Positions 22,759 to 36,023 of a stretch of 64,000 nt of DNA are shown here, piece by piece. The notes beneath the pieces are model-generated. The model did no database searches. It was not told the DNA's origin and saw only the letters and a program-made list of their open reading frames with translations. The DNA comes from Brugia malayi (lineage: Eukaryota; Nematoda; Chromadorea; Rhabditida; Onchocercidae). The DNA lies in assembly GCF_000002995.4 (NCBI RefSeq), contig NW_025062475.1:4254528-4318527 (forward strand), given 5' to 3'. Each line of letters starts with the position of its first letter. Position 1 is the first letter of the stretch. A program made the translations under genes and the position numbers.

Positions 22759-23259
22759 AAGGATACAAATTTAAAACTATCTCATCGAATATTTGTTAGA
22801 GAAATATAAAACTGGTTTAGTTTTAAATGAAAAACCATTTATCCAACATTCATCTTCCAATTACAACAAGTATATGTGTATGTATGGTGCCTAATCTTAA
22901 CAAAGAATATATGAAATGCTTAATTTGTTATATATTGCTTTCAGTTTATTATCACTATTTTCCAATCTGACAGATTCAATGGTTAAAAGATTGTAAACTG
23001 TTTAGCTTTCTTATAAACCAATTCTATTTACAATCTTCCAATCCGTCGTCAGTCATTCTTACAAGCAATTAACATAACTCTTAATATATAGGTAAACATC
23101 ATTCAAGAATAATAGATCTTTATTCAAATCATTGTAATCGTGCGCTTTTTGTTAGTCAATATGCATTTTATAAGATTAAATTCACTATCCTAGCAAGCTT
23201 CATATCAGTACCCACTCTACATCCTATCAATCTCTATTTAACGACAACCTAAATCTCAT

Positions 23260-23545
23260 ACAAGGCTTCACGTAATCATGACGGAGCTGCACTTCAATGT
23301 TTTTGTTTACTTTTGTTGTAGCAAACGCATTTCATGAATGTTTCGAGTATTTCTTTTGACTTTTTTCTTATTTTCAGCTTTGATGAATTTCATGAATGTT
23401 TCGAGGTTTACATGATTGTTAGGAATTACTCGTATAGAATAGCTAGTTTTCAGCTTCTCCGAGATTGTGAAGTCAGTCGCTTTAAATATGAATATGCAGT
23501 GTTCCATTGCATTTATTATGAGATCCCACGTAAAAGAGTTTGATT
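23260..23545 (+). pseudogene. Relic of exons 4-5 of the DNA-binding gene
   Basis: Aligns with 6,180-6,470. The tail of exon 4 (CACGTAATCATGACGGAGCTGCACTTCA), the intron and exon 5 (FDEFHECFEVYMIVRN...FKYEYAVFHC) are all recognisable. The donor after PRKR is lost (GAGTTTGA instead of GAGGTAAC) and a stop follows at once. It is about 80% similar to the intact copies. The mirror is 59,556-59,841 minus, with one amino-acid difference (PRKR to LRKR). Confidence 0.85.
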
Positions 23546-24219
23546 AATATTATTAATATGAGAGCAATAATCCTTGCATTTAAACACTAAAGCCATATAA
23601 CTCTGCACAATTGATAGTTACACAATTGTCAAATAGCCGATTAATTTGTTTAAAAAAATTGGAATTTGAAAAAACAATAACTGTGAATTTTCAGTAACGT
23701 TTGTGTTAACGTCGTCGTTATTCCCAATGACTAAGTCGTATACGTCAAAGTTCTGAGAAAATTTGCATAAACTTTTGTTTTCTTAAGAATTCTCGAAAGC
23801 TCATCTTTAACGTCTCATTCAATACGATCACGATAGCAAATGATTTCACAAAAATTGCCACAAGTAATCAGAGATGTTGCTAATAATATGAATTTATAGA
23901 CAATTCAAAAGAGTAGTAAAAAAGTCAAGAAAAATGTAAGAGAAAAAAAAAAGTACTGATCAAAGAAAAAAAGAAATTCCATTTTTCTTTGTTGTGGGAC
24001 GTTTTAAGTCCGACGATCCACTAAGGCGCTATTTTTCAGCCTAACAGACTGATAATTTGGTTTTGCAAAAAAAAAAAATTTAATATTTTGCTAATCTAAA
24101 CGCTGAGGCTTGCAAATTCTTTTGCAGAAATGAAAAATGAAAACATGATGAATTGGTTACAAATTTTAAAATTTTTTAAAAGAAAATTTCTGTGATGATG
24201 GTTCTTGCTAAATTTGCAG

Positions 24220-24848
24220 CGACGCTTAGATTGTATTACGTATAACTCCGATCATAAATACGTCTCACTTTCAGCTAAAAAGTACTTTAATTGGGCATTG
24301 CGTCAGCTTGAAATGGTCTGCTTTCTCAGTTATTTGAATGATTTCAAAATGGAAATTGAAATCAATCGCACTGATGCAAAAACCATTTAATGTCGAAAAT
24401 AGTGACAATAACAAATTTCAGTTTCATTCAACAACAAACGTCACACAATTTTATAGCATTACAAGACTTCAAAGGCGAAAATTTCATTGCCATTGTTAGT
24501 ATTAATTCCCCAAATATATCTAATCAGAAGTGGTCGACCACTGCTGCAACAAAAGTATTATTAAGCAATGCAAACAAGACAGTGTTCACAGTTTACTTAC
24601 ATGGAATCATACTGAAGCAAAAAGCATTTTATGTTGACAATAACAAATTTCAATTTTACTCAGCAATAAACATCTCAGAAACTTACTTCCATGGTAACAC
24701 TGTTTCATTGATGTATCCGATCCGTAAAAGTCCGTTTAGCACAGTTCTTTCATTATCTGTGGTAGTATTCTACGATGAACTTGCAATAGAAATAATGTCC
24801 CGTCGCACAACATTAATGTTTTCATCAAATCCACCCACGTTTTCTTGA
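24220..24848 (+). other. Two adjacent unrecognised open frames
   Basis: 24,220-24,390 follows a good acceptor (AATTTGCAG) and reads RRLDCITYNSDHKYVSLSAK... to a stop at 24,390. 24,390-24,848 is a 152-codon frame overlapping that stop. The region has an internal DNA repeat: AAAAACCATTTAATGTCGAA...GTGACAATAACAAATTTCAG near 24,379 and AAAAAGCATTTTATGTTGACAATAACAAATTTCA near 24,618. No domain is recognised. The mirror is 58,252-58,880. It may be a decayed gene. Confidence 0.25.
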
Positions 24849-25009
24849 TTGGGAATTTCATCGTTTTTGCCCAATTCGTTGTCAGATGTATAAAAAATTT
24901 TCAATAAATTTCTGATTCCTTGAATTTTTTTCATTTAAAACCAAAATATTTTGTCTTATACGACTCATTCACTACAGTCATTGTAACGATATGAAATTAT
25001 AAAAATTAC

Positions 25010-25105
25010 CGGAATCAATCTCTGAGGTGTTGCTAACAATATCAGTGTGCTGAGAACGTAGAGCAGTAATGGTGACGTAAGAAATGAGAATTGCGCATTT
25101 GCCAT
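25010..25105 (-). CDS. Putative first exon with signal-anchor-like peptide (left arm)
   Basis: A 32-codon exon, ATG in context AACAATGGC, reads MANAQFSFLTSPLLLYVLST then LILLATPQRLIP, and ends at CCG|gtaatt. The hydrophobic core fits a signal peptide or transmembrane segment. I could not find the next exon with confidence. The right-arm copy (57,995-58,090 plus) has F for L at residue 9. Confidence 0.35.
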
Positions 25106-26457
25106 TGTTGCGGAGCGCTTATTGAATCCTTTAATGAAAGAAAAAATTGTGATAAAAATATAAATGCCATTATATATTTTAATGGGTGATAATTTAAACT
25201 GATAAACTTTGAAGTTGCCATTTTTCAGTCTAACGGAAAAGCACTGGTAAATTATATTCAAAAAATTCCATTATCACGCTGATTGACGCAATACAACTTA
25301 TCAGTTGTTTTACTTATCGAATATAAAGTGAATTTGAAACAGTTTTGTTTCTGTTTTAAGTTAAATAATCTTTGTTTTGTCAAATACACTATAATTTCAA
25401 AAAAATAAAAAATAAAATAAATGGATAAATAAATAAAAAATGCTAAATAATTCCAAGAATGCACAATTTCGTTATGCCAACTTTTTTAAAAATTGTTTTC
25501 AAAAAAAGAAAAGCGATAAAAAATGAATTTGGAATTTTCGCGAGAAAAAGTCTATTTACCAATTAATTTGTACGAAATTATGCAGAATAACTGATTATTG
25601 TTGCAAATTCACTATTAAATAAAAAAATCATTGCCACTTTAAAAAAAATTTTTTTATTGTGTGTGTTTGAATAGAATAAAAAAAGGATTCGCATGTTTCA
25701 ATAGAAATAATTCAACAAAAATTTAACAATAAAATCTTTTGTTCTTTCCAATAGAGATGACATTGATCAAAATTCATAACAACTTTGCTGTTTATTCACT
25801 ACAAAAAAAAAGATTTTTTGTTGTAAAAAAGAAAAAAAAAGACCAAATTGACATTTTTCTGTACAGCAAATTTTCTTTGCTCGATTTTTTTTTTTATTTC
25901 TACAAAGTAATTGGTAAGCCTTAGTGTCCAAATTAGCATAATATCAAAATTCTTAAAAATTTTATTTATCAGTCCTTTCCAAGTTAGCCCAAAAGGAACA
26001 TAGAAACACATTAAATTTCAATCATTAAATATTACAATATTATATAAGTTTAATACTAATAAATAGGATTAATATCACAATAATTACAAAAAAAATTAAT
26101 TAATTAATTAACAAAAGAAAACAAGTGATTAAGAGAACTGAACTTAGTAATAACAAAAATTCATCAAATATTTGTAATAGAATGCCGAATTGTTTTTGAA
26201 ACTTTGATTTGCAATCATTAAAGCTCTTCTCGAATCATTTTGGACTATTTGGTGGCGTATGTTGACGATGGAGGTGCACCACCATCGGCAAATGACATGC
26301 GGCTGACATTGTATTGAAGCTTAGACATATCCGAATTATTTAACTCGAACTAAAAATATTTCACATACTTTTCAGTTTCTACACACATCTAAAAGTTCGA
26401 TTTTGCAAGACACATTTTCTTCATGCCATGCGAATAATATAAATGCTGCAATGAATT

Positions 26458-29324
26458 TTAGCTAACATTATGGATTTGATTTCCCTGATTTCCGGATGAA
26501 GCGCAGTTGAGATTGGAAAGCGATGCCGGAAATGATAGGAATGATGAAGTTCCTGAAATCGATTTATTTAAATAGTCTCGAGTGAGGGAAATGAAAACTT
26601 TCTTATGATTTGAAAAAATTTCTTCAAAAATTACACCAGTTTGCTTTTGAAACGCACTGTGAAAATTACAACTTAAATTAATTGTTTTATGAAAGTTTTT
26701 GGGATTAAGAAGTTTTGAATGAGTAAATCAACACAAATATTTATTATTGGTGTTTTATATTTCACCTGTTTCAAGTGAACATTTGTTGTAATTGTCGGCA
26801 ACTGATGCTTGGGGGGAGCTATATGGATACATAAGATGGAAATTATTACGCTCGTCATATACTGGAATCTTAGCAATCGCATTATCCTGCAAGAATTATC
26901 GATCCTCAGATTACTAATTTCTCAATTAGTATCGTTTTTTATTGTTCCACTTTTAGCGAAAGTTGGAAAATTACAACTACCATCAGAAAGTACATAGAAC
27001 TAAAGATTAAGCAAATCAAAATAGCGAGATTTAACAATGTAAAGAAAAAGTCATACCACTTTAATGTCACCTACTGCAGGATAACAATTCCATGCACTGA
27101 AGTTACTGCCATTATCCAAGATTGGAGATAATGAATAAAACTGATTAACAACGTGTCCAGCATTATTACTGATGGATTCGGGCAGTGGATTTGAAGGCAT
27201 CAGCGATGGATCCAATAGAAGACGCTTAGAATCATTTGACGCTACCGTATTTGTGATAACATTTGCAGATGCTGTCATTGAGTTCTGCAAAAATTTAATC
27301 ACTTTTCTCTGTCCAAAATTGTCTTTCTTACTGCGATACAAACTGGAAATTTTTCAAAATTTATTACCACTGTATCACAGTTTTTTTGTCCAATTGAAGC
27401 GGCTGTTGCTGCTGCTGCTGTTGCTGACGATGATGATGATGATGACACAAGTGGAACAGATAGCGAAGTTATAGGCGCAAATTTGTTATTTGCGTGGAGC
27501 TGTTGACTATAGCAAACTAAAGTTATTACTATTTATAAATTATAATTTCATTAATGATATCAAAGACGATCTGACAAAAAAATTCATACAGTTATTGGTT
27601 GCTGGATTTATATCATACTGAGCGCTTTCCTGATGGCTACCTGAAATTTGAATATTTCTGCTACAAAATAAGTGAAAGTTGAATCCAAGAGAATAAAGTA
27701 AATTAAGATGAACTAAACTTTTGAAGTTATTAAGTTATACCAGAAGCACTATTATAGCTAGCATTATCGTTGGTGACAGCTAAATATGCTGCAGCATGTT
27801 GAATTCGACGCATAGCTTTGTGATCAGGACGTGATCGATGACAACCAAAACGTGTATCCGCAAATAAGCGTGCCGTAAATGGACAATTTTCTTTTGTAAT
27901 ATAACGGAAAAGCAAAGGTGGTATCTATAAATAATGGGATAATCAAATAAGACTATCCAATGCATTCTGTACCTACAGAAGAAACAACTGAATTGAACGG
28001 ATCATAATGAGTTATAAAAAGAGCTTTAGATATATAGAATCTTTTTCCATCCCATCTACTACCAATAGCTAGCTGCATGATAATTATACGTAACGTAAAT
28101 TTGGAGACTCACTTCATTTTTCTTCATTTCTTTCAAAAATTCGAAAGTATACCTCATTTTCGAAGAGAAAACCACTCCAAACTAAATCGTAAGCATAGTC
28201 GTCCATCGAGCTAATTAATTGCAATAGAATACATCGTTGTGATTTCAATTCTTTGTTTTTTGGAACAAAATAGAAAGGATATTCTGCAAAATTTCAACTT
28301 TCATTTGTTCCTCTTTCCTTAAAAACTTCACCAATGATGATCAGTTATCGTGGAATTTCCAAAAGAGAATTCAGAAGAGTAAATTGCGGAATCAACCGTA
28401 CATGATCAACAGAATCCTGTTGTAATTGAAAACTTACTTGTTTTATCCATAACGTTGCCATTGCTGTTTAAAACATTGTACAGTATAGCCGGTGTTTCGC
28501 AGAAGAACGCAATACCATCTGGTATAGGCGTAAAATTTACATCAGCGTTAACATCTCCCATCCAAACAGTGATCATATGTGCATAGTTCATCACTTGGCA
28601 CGATACTACGCCAGGGTTGCAGTAAGCTATCATTAGTGCTTCAACAAATAGCATCTTTTGTAGTTTTAACTTTTATAGAGAAATATGATAAAATACAAAC
28701 AAAATTTAAAAAAAAAAAATGATAGCCTGAATTAAGCGAAACAAACATGGGAAACACGCTGCAAGATCTTCTTCAACAATCCCAATGCTTGTTGCGATTG
28801 TGCTGAGAATTTGATCTAGGCAATCTCCTGCTTTAATCATCAACGTTCGCTCTTTTTCTCCTACAAATACTAAATGTTCAAATTATACTCTTTGACTTAA
28901 AATAATTTCAAATGTAACAATTTTCCTTTTGTAAGTAATCGAAAGTCAAAATACTTACGAATATTAATGCTCCTTTCACACACACATAAATACTTTGTAA
29001 TTATTATTAGAACTATTTGGCTAACCATATTCTGGCTCTTCTGGCTTCCATTTCCCCAAAAATCTTCCCGCAAGATGATTACTGTAACTTTCCATGAACA
29101 AACAAATCTGAAATGATACAAATTATCAAAGTGTTAATAAACCACTAAAATCCTCCCACCAAAAAAGAAAAAAACACCATTAAAAGTTATTTGTTGATTC
29201 GCTGCTAATCAATAAATCAAAAGGAAAAAGACAGAAAACGCTACAACGCTACCCGACGCCGAGGAATTCGATGATGCATATAAATAGCCAGAAAATTGAT
29301 CAGTTCCTTTAGCTCTGTATACAT
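26458..29324 (-). CDS. fog-3: Tob/BTG-family protein, FOG-3-like (left arm copy)
   Basis: Mirror of the twelve-exon gene at 53,777-56,643 (position = 83,101 minus right-arm position). First exon 29,253-29,324, last exon 26,458-26,552. The stretches I compared are identical in sequence to the right copy. One substitution I noted is intronic (near 28,974, reading N versus D if translated). Start, BTG motifs and exon phases are described under the right-arm gene. It is transcribed toward the left, so the two copies diverge from the palindrome centre. Confidence 0.85.
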
Positions 29325-30881
29325 ATTCCTTCATGAAAACATTATCAGTTACTTGGAACAAACATTATTCTACGCAAATACTGTTAGTTACATTATCTTT
29401 GTAGATTAAAACACAAAAGTCATATTTCATATAATTTAGTTCGTTTCAATTAAATTTGTAACTGATAAAAGATCTCTAATGATTAGCAACTAAAAGTCTT
29501 TGAAGCCATCCTCCCATCCAAGATCTTTTTCTAACAGAAAAGTTAAAGAAATGTAGTCAATTCGCACAATTTAGCTTCAGTCAGCTTCAGCAGTTCATCC
29601 CACCAGAAAATAGTTCCTAATGCGAACCAACCAGTCAACGAGGAAGAATTAACTAACAATGAACGAGAAATGTAAAAATTTGCATACAATTTCAGTGCAA
29701 TGCAAGTATGCCCCGATGAACTGAACCGAGTGGAAATATGCAAATTTATTTCACTACAAATAGTGGACTTAATAAAATTGAAACCTTTATCCTTCACTAA
29801 TTGTTTTATCAATAACACATTAATTTGTTGCAAAATTTCAGTTTTCGCTTTATACTTAAAATCTTCGCTATGGAATTAATTTTGTTTACATAGAACAATT
29901 ACAATTTTCATGCATTTTACTTTTTCTTAATAATATTGAAACATGAAATGGATATCAAATATCGTTCAATTGAAACTACTCGAATTAAATAACAAAGTAA
30001 CAAATATTTATCACAACTTTTCATCAGTTCTTCTGAATGATTCCAAAAATGAAAATTGAAATCAACGCCGATAAACGTTAGAGATACTAAGCGTTCATAT
30101 TAGTATAATCAGAGACATAGATAGAGAGTGTCATAACATTTTATATTAATTTAAATCCTAAAATACCTACCATTTGCATAACAGAAAGATAAGAATGTGA
30201 AGAAGAAATGGAAAAATTCAGGGTGCCATTGTTTAGTGGACGTATCCGCCAATGAGAGCTTTTCTGCAACTATGTGAAAGTGTTATTCCACTATGTTCAC
30301 TTTGCTTCATTGCTTGTTGTTATTGTTTCAACCTTTAATACAACAATGCGAATTCTTAGAAATTACCTGCGACATTGTCTACCTGCGACATTGTCCTGCG
30401 ATTCCCTATTAATTGTTAGCAATGAAAGTAGAAAACTGTAATAGTAATATGAATTTATGTTTTAGTTCATTCATATTTGTTGAGAATATTTATTGATGAA
30501 AAAGAAAAATAAGTGAAGAAATCAGAGAAGATATGCAAAAGAGTTTGTTTTGTTTCACCAATTAATTGAAATAATCGACTACGTCGATCTGCTCCAAACA
30601 CAGCAAATGATTAGATTTATCATTTAATGATATCAGCAAACAACTAGCGATGTTTTAAAAAGTACTAGTCCAAAACTGTTAATTAAAAAAAATAACAGTA
30701 AATATGAGAAAACGAGTTTGTTTTTCTTTTTTTTTTTTTTCATTTTTCTGAATAAACATAATAATAAAACGTTGCGACGAAATAGAAAAAAATAGTAAAA
30801 ATTTCTGCTAACTTAACAGATTGATAAAGATCAGTTGTCTCTTTTTCTATTATACGTTCACTTCCCAGAAGTTTGTGAAAG

Positions 30882-30882
<1 letters not shown>

Positions 30883-30922
<40 letters not shown>
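30883..30922 (+). repeat. TTA microsatellite
   Basis: About 13 TTA units. The right arm (52,189-52,219) carries roughly 10 units. This is the largest simple-repeat length difference between arms. Confidence 0.9.
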
Positions 30923-30928
<6 letters not shown>

Positions 30929-31729
30929 TAAATCCTCCAGAATTATAATTGATTGAAGAAAAAACTTCAATTATTTCATAAAAACCAAAAGTTTTATTGA
31001 ATTTAATAGAATGGTGAAACGACATGTCTCGATAAATTTCACAAAATTTGAATGTATTTTACGTAAAAATGAATTGATTTATCACCATCATTGAAAATAA
31101 AGATTTTCTGTACTTCTAAGTCTAATACACCTATATAGCGACATTATTTTCTGAAATCGTCAGTGAGAAAAGAAGTGCAAGAATGATTGAATTATAACTG
31201 AACTAATAAATTCAACGCACTGAATTACTATTTACCCTAATATAACCATGCAATACTTTTAAGGGCAAATTCAGTACTGAATATACTAGTCATATCGAAA
31301 TTGAATATTTCAAATATTTTCACTGATTTGTCTTGCATAAAAGTTTTGCCATTAATGTTTGGTTGTGGTTGCCGTTAAGTGAGAAAAAGCATCTGTAATA
31401 AATTCAAATTTAACATTTTATTTGAAGCCTGATAAAAGTCATTTCTCATAATGATGATTGCAATTGTTCCGATGCAATAGCATTCACTTAGCTTAAGATG
31501 TTTGATGTTTAAGACATTTGAAATATTAAAGCTTATAACCATTTCGACTCCGCTACAACCTGAGATGTATCTGAATAATCATGAAACATGATTATTAGAT
31601 CGTTCGTCGCTCTTTAAAATAATGTCAAACACACTTTTGAAAATGATATTAACTGCATTTTTGAAAAACAAAAATTAAAAAGTTTGTTAGTGCTATGCAG
31701 TTTGTTTAAATATTATAATTTAAATGAGT

Positions 31730-32014
31730 TTATTTTTGTTTAATAAAACCTGAACTAACAGTGATGACGGCAGAAATGTTTGACAAATTTAATTTATGCA
31801 TTATACTTTTTCTTCCGGAATTCCCATACTTGCATATATTTCTACTTGCTCTTATGATGAAATCTGTTTTAAAGTAAGTGATAAACTCAGACTACCTAGT
31901 TTCCAAGTGATTAGAGGATTAAACTATTCTCAACTTACCTCGAATTTTATGCAAAGGCGAAGACTCGGACGAAATGTTACTGTGCATTTCTTCATCACTT
32001 GTTCTCTCCATCAT
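31730..32014 (-). CDS. Putative small two-exon gene (left arm)
   Basis: Mirror of 51,098-51,382. It encodes about 69 residues from exons 31,939-32,014 and 31,730-31,863. See the right-arm entry for signals. No domain recognised. Confidence 0.35.
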
Positions 32015-33081
32015 TATTTTTCGATTCACTTATTGAATTTATTTTTGGGAGAAGGAACTTAATATAATAAGTACTTTCTACGCTAATTTTTCCGGTGCAC
32101 ATCTCTTCATTTATTTAACCTTTTTTTTGAATGTCAACTGCCATAGGCTTCATTGTTCTATTTCTTTTGCCTTTACCTTTACTCGCTTTTTTAATACCTG
32201 TAGCGGTATCATATTTTTGTTCATCTTACTTGCTATATAAATTTTTATTGTCTTGTTTTTTCATATTATATCAAATTGTAATTTTTTGGTTGTTTTTTCA
32301 TCGAAAATTACGGATTTTGTTTAATTTTCATCAAATTCCAATAATTATTGCAATATATTTAATAAGCAGTAGTGCACAGCATCATTATTTATCATTGTAT
32401 TTTTAATAATGCAGATAAATATTACAGTTTGGAGTTCATAAAGTATTGACCGGAGATCTCGTTTTGCTCACAGTTCTGCAGAAAAATAACCAATTTAGCA
32501 TATTTTTCAAATTTGATATATTTTCCCAACGTTTTAAATTCATCTCATTGTGATTGGCTTCAAAAACAAAAAACTTCAAAGATGGAACAATTTGTTATGT
32601 CAACAAGAATTTGACAGAGAGTGGCATAATTCATTATGGACAATTATCTCATTATGTTTCGAGTAATGTCACTATAAATTGGCAGTGCGAGTGATGACTA
32701 TTACGAGGCGACGATGTCAATCAAAGAGGATTATAATCATATTTAGATTATAAAAGATACACCAAATTAGTTGAATGAAAAGTGCTGTGAGAATAAAGTC
32801 GGAAAATTCTTTTCTTCAACAATCTTACTTTTCAACAAATTATGATAAGTACTGCAATAGAAAAGTTTGAACAAATAATATATCTTTTCCAAATTCTTCT
32901 TAACTATAATTGCATCAGTTCCAGAGAACAAAAAAAAAAAACCAAATGTTTTAATAGAACTAAAATTTTATCTTCTTGGGGATCAAAATGTATTTGTAAT
33001 TGCAGTGGTTATTTGATTGCAGATCAGTGGTTATTTGATTATTTTATCACGGAATATGAAGGTTGTCGTGATGCATGCTTG

Positions 33082-33109
<28 letters not shown>
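33082..33109 (+). repeat. Poly(T) tract
   Basis: 28 T here and 31 A in the mirror (49,997-50,027). Could be the tail of a retroposed sequence on the minus strand. Confidence 0.95.
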
Positions 33110-33112
<3 letters not shown>

Positions 33113-33569
33113 AACTGAGGTTTGTTATGAAGAAACATTTTAATCTCCACTAATTTCACCTCTTAGGTAAGATTTATTTTAATTTAGTGATAATAAAGTG
33201 ATTATTTAGCAGATATTCCGGTCTGCAAGGGATTTTCTTAAGCTATTACGCATCATAAATATGTCACAAACCTTTTCGAGTTGTATTTTATAAAAAAGTC
33301 AACTATGGCTTTTATGAAGGACGCCAAATGTGAAAGATGGTTATGTGCTCTAGCCATCACTAACTGTTGTTATTTGTCATTGACCACACTATATGCCATT
33401 GACCACTATCAATGTAGAGAACTTCCTTCCCTCCTACAACGCTTACCGTAATTTATCCATTTTTTTGCTCTCACATTTTATGTTTGATTTCAAAAAAATT
33501 TGTTTTTTTTCTCCTCAAACTTAACTGTTCAAATCCATTATTAACTTAACTGAAAATTAACGTTCGCTT

Positions 33570-34170
33570 CAAAATGTTATGCAACTGATATTGCATTGAA
33601 ACTTAGCGATATCCAAATTATTTAACTCCAACTAAGAATATTTCATGCACTTCTCAGTTTCTATGAACTAATCGAGAAACATACTCACATGTTCTTTTTT
33701 ATTTTCGATAAATTCGCTTTTGCAAAGTACATTCGATTTTATTCGATTTGGCTATGCGAATGATGCAAATATTACAATGAATTTCAACTAATATTATGGA
33801 TATGATTTCTCGGATTTTCGGATGAAGCGTAGTTAAAATTGGAAAACGATGTCGAAAATGATAGGAATGAGGAAATTCGTGAAGTCGATTAATTTGGATT
33901 CAGGCAGTATAAAAAAAATCGATCAATATTGTTTCCAGCTGATAATAGAAAAAGTGAGAGAAATGAAAACTTTCTGAGGATTTAAAAAAAAAAATTTTCA
34001 AAAAATAGACTGGATTATTTTTGATACGCACTATAAAATTTACATCTTAAATTCATTAATTTTTAGAAAACTTTTGGAATTAAGAAATTTTAAATATTTG
34101 TAATTGGTATTTTATTTTTCATCAAATGTCATTTGCTTCAAATATATCTTTGTACTAAAAACTGCAGCCA
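33570..34170 (-). pseudogene. Relic of the 3' end of the Tob/FOG-3-like gene
   Basis: Aligns with 26,300-26,780 (last exon plus flanks) at about 75-80%. The last-exon frame is still open to a stop at the same place (SSFLSFSTSFSNFN... ending HNIS stop, against SSFLSFPASLSNLN... ending HNVS stop). Its acceptor has changed from TTTCAG to CTTCACG. Sequence matching the end of the preceding exon is barely recognisable. The mirror is about 48,942-49,542 plus. Confidence 0.75.
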
Positions 34171-34799
34171 TCAAAACGTGTATTAGAATTAAGAAGAAAT
34201 GTCAAATCAAAATAATGAAAATTCATCGTTCGTAGAACTTTCAACACTAATTCTGAGCTAAATAGGTGAAGTCAAAATGAAATTTGAGGATTTGATTAGA
34301 TGGATCACTTGGAAGGAAAATACCAGTGAGGACAAAAAGTGATCATTTGCTGTGCAAATGTGTACATTCTGTTTGATACTTTTTGATAGATGAAGCATTG
34401 CTTCAATGCTCAAATATTATACGTTTGATGATATTCAACATATGCAAGCAGTTCAAATAAAAAAATCAGAGCATAAAAGTTATGAGAATCTGATTTGTCT
34501 CATATTCCGGTCATGTCTTGTTATTTATAAAACTTCTACAGATAACAGCTTGTAGGGTCTAAGTTATATTGTAAAGATATTATAAACATGCTTTAATCAA
34601 TTCTAGATCAGATGTGCATTAGCTAAATAGTTATTCAACTTTACTAAAAGTTGCTATTAATTTCTATAATATGATGTATGTGTGCTAAATAAAAAATAAT
34701 TTATCGATATTGCTTAGGGTCATAGGTCACACACACTCAACTTAATATAATACACACTTGAAAGAATCTGTCAAAGCGTGCGATACAGCAATAAATAAA

Positions 34800-34990
34800 C
34801 TGAGTAGGTATACAAATGATGGTCAAAGAAGAGGCAAGCAAAAGTGAAAAAATTTTGAAGCCTTCTCCCCTGCTAAATCATTGGAACTGACCATTACATC
34901 AGTTGATCGACCCCCTAACGGCCGTCCACTTTTCTGACTCGTCCTCCTCTTTTATGATTTCTGCGATTTTTCAAAATAAAAGCTAAACGT
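34800..34990 (+). repeat. GACC-rich repeat, member 4
   Basis: Core ATGGTCAAAGAAGAGGCAAGC, then GACCATTACATCAGTTGATC, GACCCCCTAACGGCCGTCC and a Pu/Py-rich tail, as in 2,634-2,830. The mirror is at 48,118-48,308. A long poly(A) follows at 35,070-35,091. Confidence 0.6.
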
Positions 34991-35587
34991 TTAGAGTTAC
35001 TTTCTAAGGCCAAATTGCAGAATTTATCTTAGGCCTCTCTATTACAGTATTCTATTTACTAAGGTGCAAAAAAAAAAAAAAAAAAAAAAAACAATATACT
35101 GGTGATGTTTACTTACTTATTCATTTCAATTAATGATTGATGTTCACACCTTTTCACTCATTTATTTCTACTTGATACTGTAGGATTTACTTAATTCAGT
35201 AACAATAAATAATTACTAGGTACATTTTCCTGTTTGCAAAAAATTTTCTTAAGCTATCCTTAACTGCATATTAGGAATGTGTCACACAGTTCCTCTCGAT
35301 CTCTTCTCTTGTCGTTTACAAAAAAGACGACCATCGATATCAATGATGTCAATTGTAGTGGGAGGCTTTATGCTGAACTTGCTATTGACCACTGTCCGCT
35401 ACTATTCTTCGTTAGGGCTGACCCCAAAGATTGTCTTGTTCTTTTGACCTTCTAAAATCATCTTTTTTTTTTTTTTGCTTTAATGAACGTTTCCATTATA
35501 ATCAGTTTTGTTCTTGTATTCAATTTTTTTTTTTTTTTTTCAAATTTTAAACTTAAAAAAAATTAAAAAAAAAAAAGAATATTAGCT

Positions 35588-35827
35588 TTGAATTTTGCCA
35601 GTTGTCGACATTGGAATTTTGAAAAAAATTGCTTACGAAGTTTCCGTAAATTCGATTTGATATTGGAAGCGCCTTTTTTTAGTTTTAATTTTGAAAGCCC
35701 GTCTAACAAACAGATTAGTAACTTAGAGCCAAATGATAACAAAGATAGTCCTCCAATAAATAGCAAAACTGTTGCTTTTGAAATTGTAAAGGCTAGCATG
35801 AAGTTAGTAAACATGAAATGGTTTTAA
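35588..35827 (+). other. Open frame shared with 3,843-4,051, unknown
   Basis: A 79-codon frame ending DNKDSPPINSKTVAFEIVKA then SMKLVNMKWF stop. The diverged counterpart in the DR1 flank is open over the same codons. The mirror is 47,281-47,520 minus. It may be an old terminal exon. No domain recognised. Confidence 0.25.
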
Positions 35828-36023
35828 TAGTTTAACATCCTTCTGATCTCTGGACCTCTGGACTTCCATTGTTATTCTCTTTTTTCACTTTATAACACCA
35901 ATCTTATAAAACTTTCTCTTTTAATTTATTATTAATTGAATGGATTAAATTTGGCTTCCTCTGAAATAAAAATTTGATATTTTAGTGAAAATGAAATTCT
36001 AAAATTACATCCAAGTGTTGAAA

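Noticed and set aside
27410..27450. Short-period repeats considered as CRISPR or satellite
   Set aside because: They are GCT and GAT triplets coding for Ala/Ser runs in exon 9 of the fog-3-like gene. There are no spacers.
32131..32406. 91-codon hydrophobic ORF
   Set aside because: F/L/I-rich translation of T-rich DNA with no splice or codon evidence. It is probably compositional, although its mirror is also open because the arms are near-identical.
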